DNA from: an uncultured Clostridium sp.
GTDB lineage: Bacteria; Bacillota_A; Clostridia; TANB77; CAG-508
Length of the DNA stretch: 5,764 bases
Direction: 5' to 3'
NCBI GenBank assembly: GCA_938045355.1
Contig: CALIMU010000164.1
Coordinates: 1-5,764 of the forward strand
Part shown: positions 5,757-5,764 of the stretch, in pieces
How positions within the stretch are numbered: the first letter of the stretch is position 1
Layout of the letters: each line of letters begins with the position of its first letter
Notes under the pieces: generated by a model
Database searches by the model: none
What the model saw: only the letters and a program-made list of their open reading frames with translations
What the model was told of the DNA's origin: nothing
Position numbers and translations under genes: made by a program

Positions 5757-5764
5757 CTTATATT

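Overview
The window is very AT-rich DNA. Its five plus-strand genes write every arginine with AGA or AGG. It carries a DUF4364 gene, a family I know essentially from Clostridia, so an AT-rich member of the Clostridia (Bacillota) is the best guess. No rRNA, tRNA, mobile element or CRISPR array is visible, and the species cannot be fixed from this stretch.

Layout. The left edge cuts into an RNA 2'-O-methyltransferase gene of the SpoU/TrmH family, which ends at 700. A short gap holds a good sigma-A-type promoter and a perfect 11-bp inverted repeat. A DUF4364 winged-helix-like gene follows (800-1519) with its own hairpin terminator. A second promoter, overlapped by a 16-bp AT palindrome, opens a tight three-gene operon: exodeoxyribonuclease III (1695-2447), an AI-2E-family membrane protein (2464-3690) and a DUF368/PopT-type polyprenyl-phosphate transporter (3700-4635). 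A strong bidirectional terminator (4658-4691) closes that operon and also serves the convergent gene on the minus strand (4744-5676).

The minus-strand gene is the most interesting item. It clearly belongs to the D-alanyl-D-alanine carboxypeptidase (PBP5-like, S11) fold family, with the KTG box and the GEKY, PSxxDA and DPTG landmarks present. However, the SxxK nucleophile serine is asparagine (N63), the SxN box reads S-A-S, and there is no signal peptide. An in-frame stop just upstream of the start, preceded by a near-perfect ribosome binding site, excludes a longer N-terminus. It looks like a maintained, probably cytoplasmic, catalytically dead DD-peptidase homologue. It also uses CGN arginine codons (3 of 13), which the other five genes never use (0 of 42), and its predicted promoter is embedded in a 9-bp inverted repeat resembling an operator. 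This suggests an acquired, regulated gene.

Functionally, the first genes are housekeeping (RNA modification, DNA base-excision repair). The two membrane proteins and the degenerate carboxypeptidase point to the cell envelope: lipid-carrier recycling, transport, and a peptidoglycan-ligand-like fold without its chemistry. A direct link between them is only inferred.
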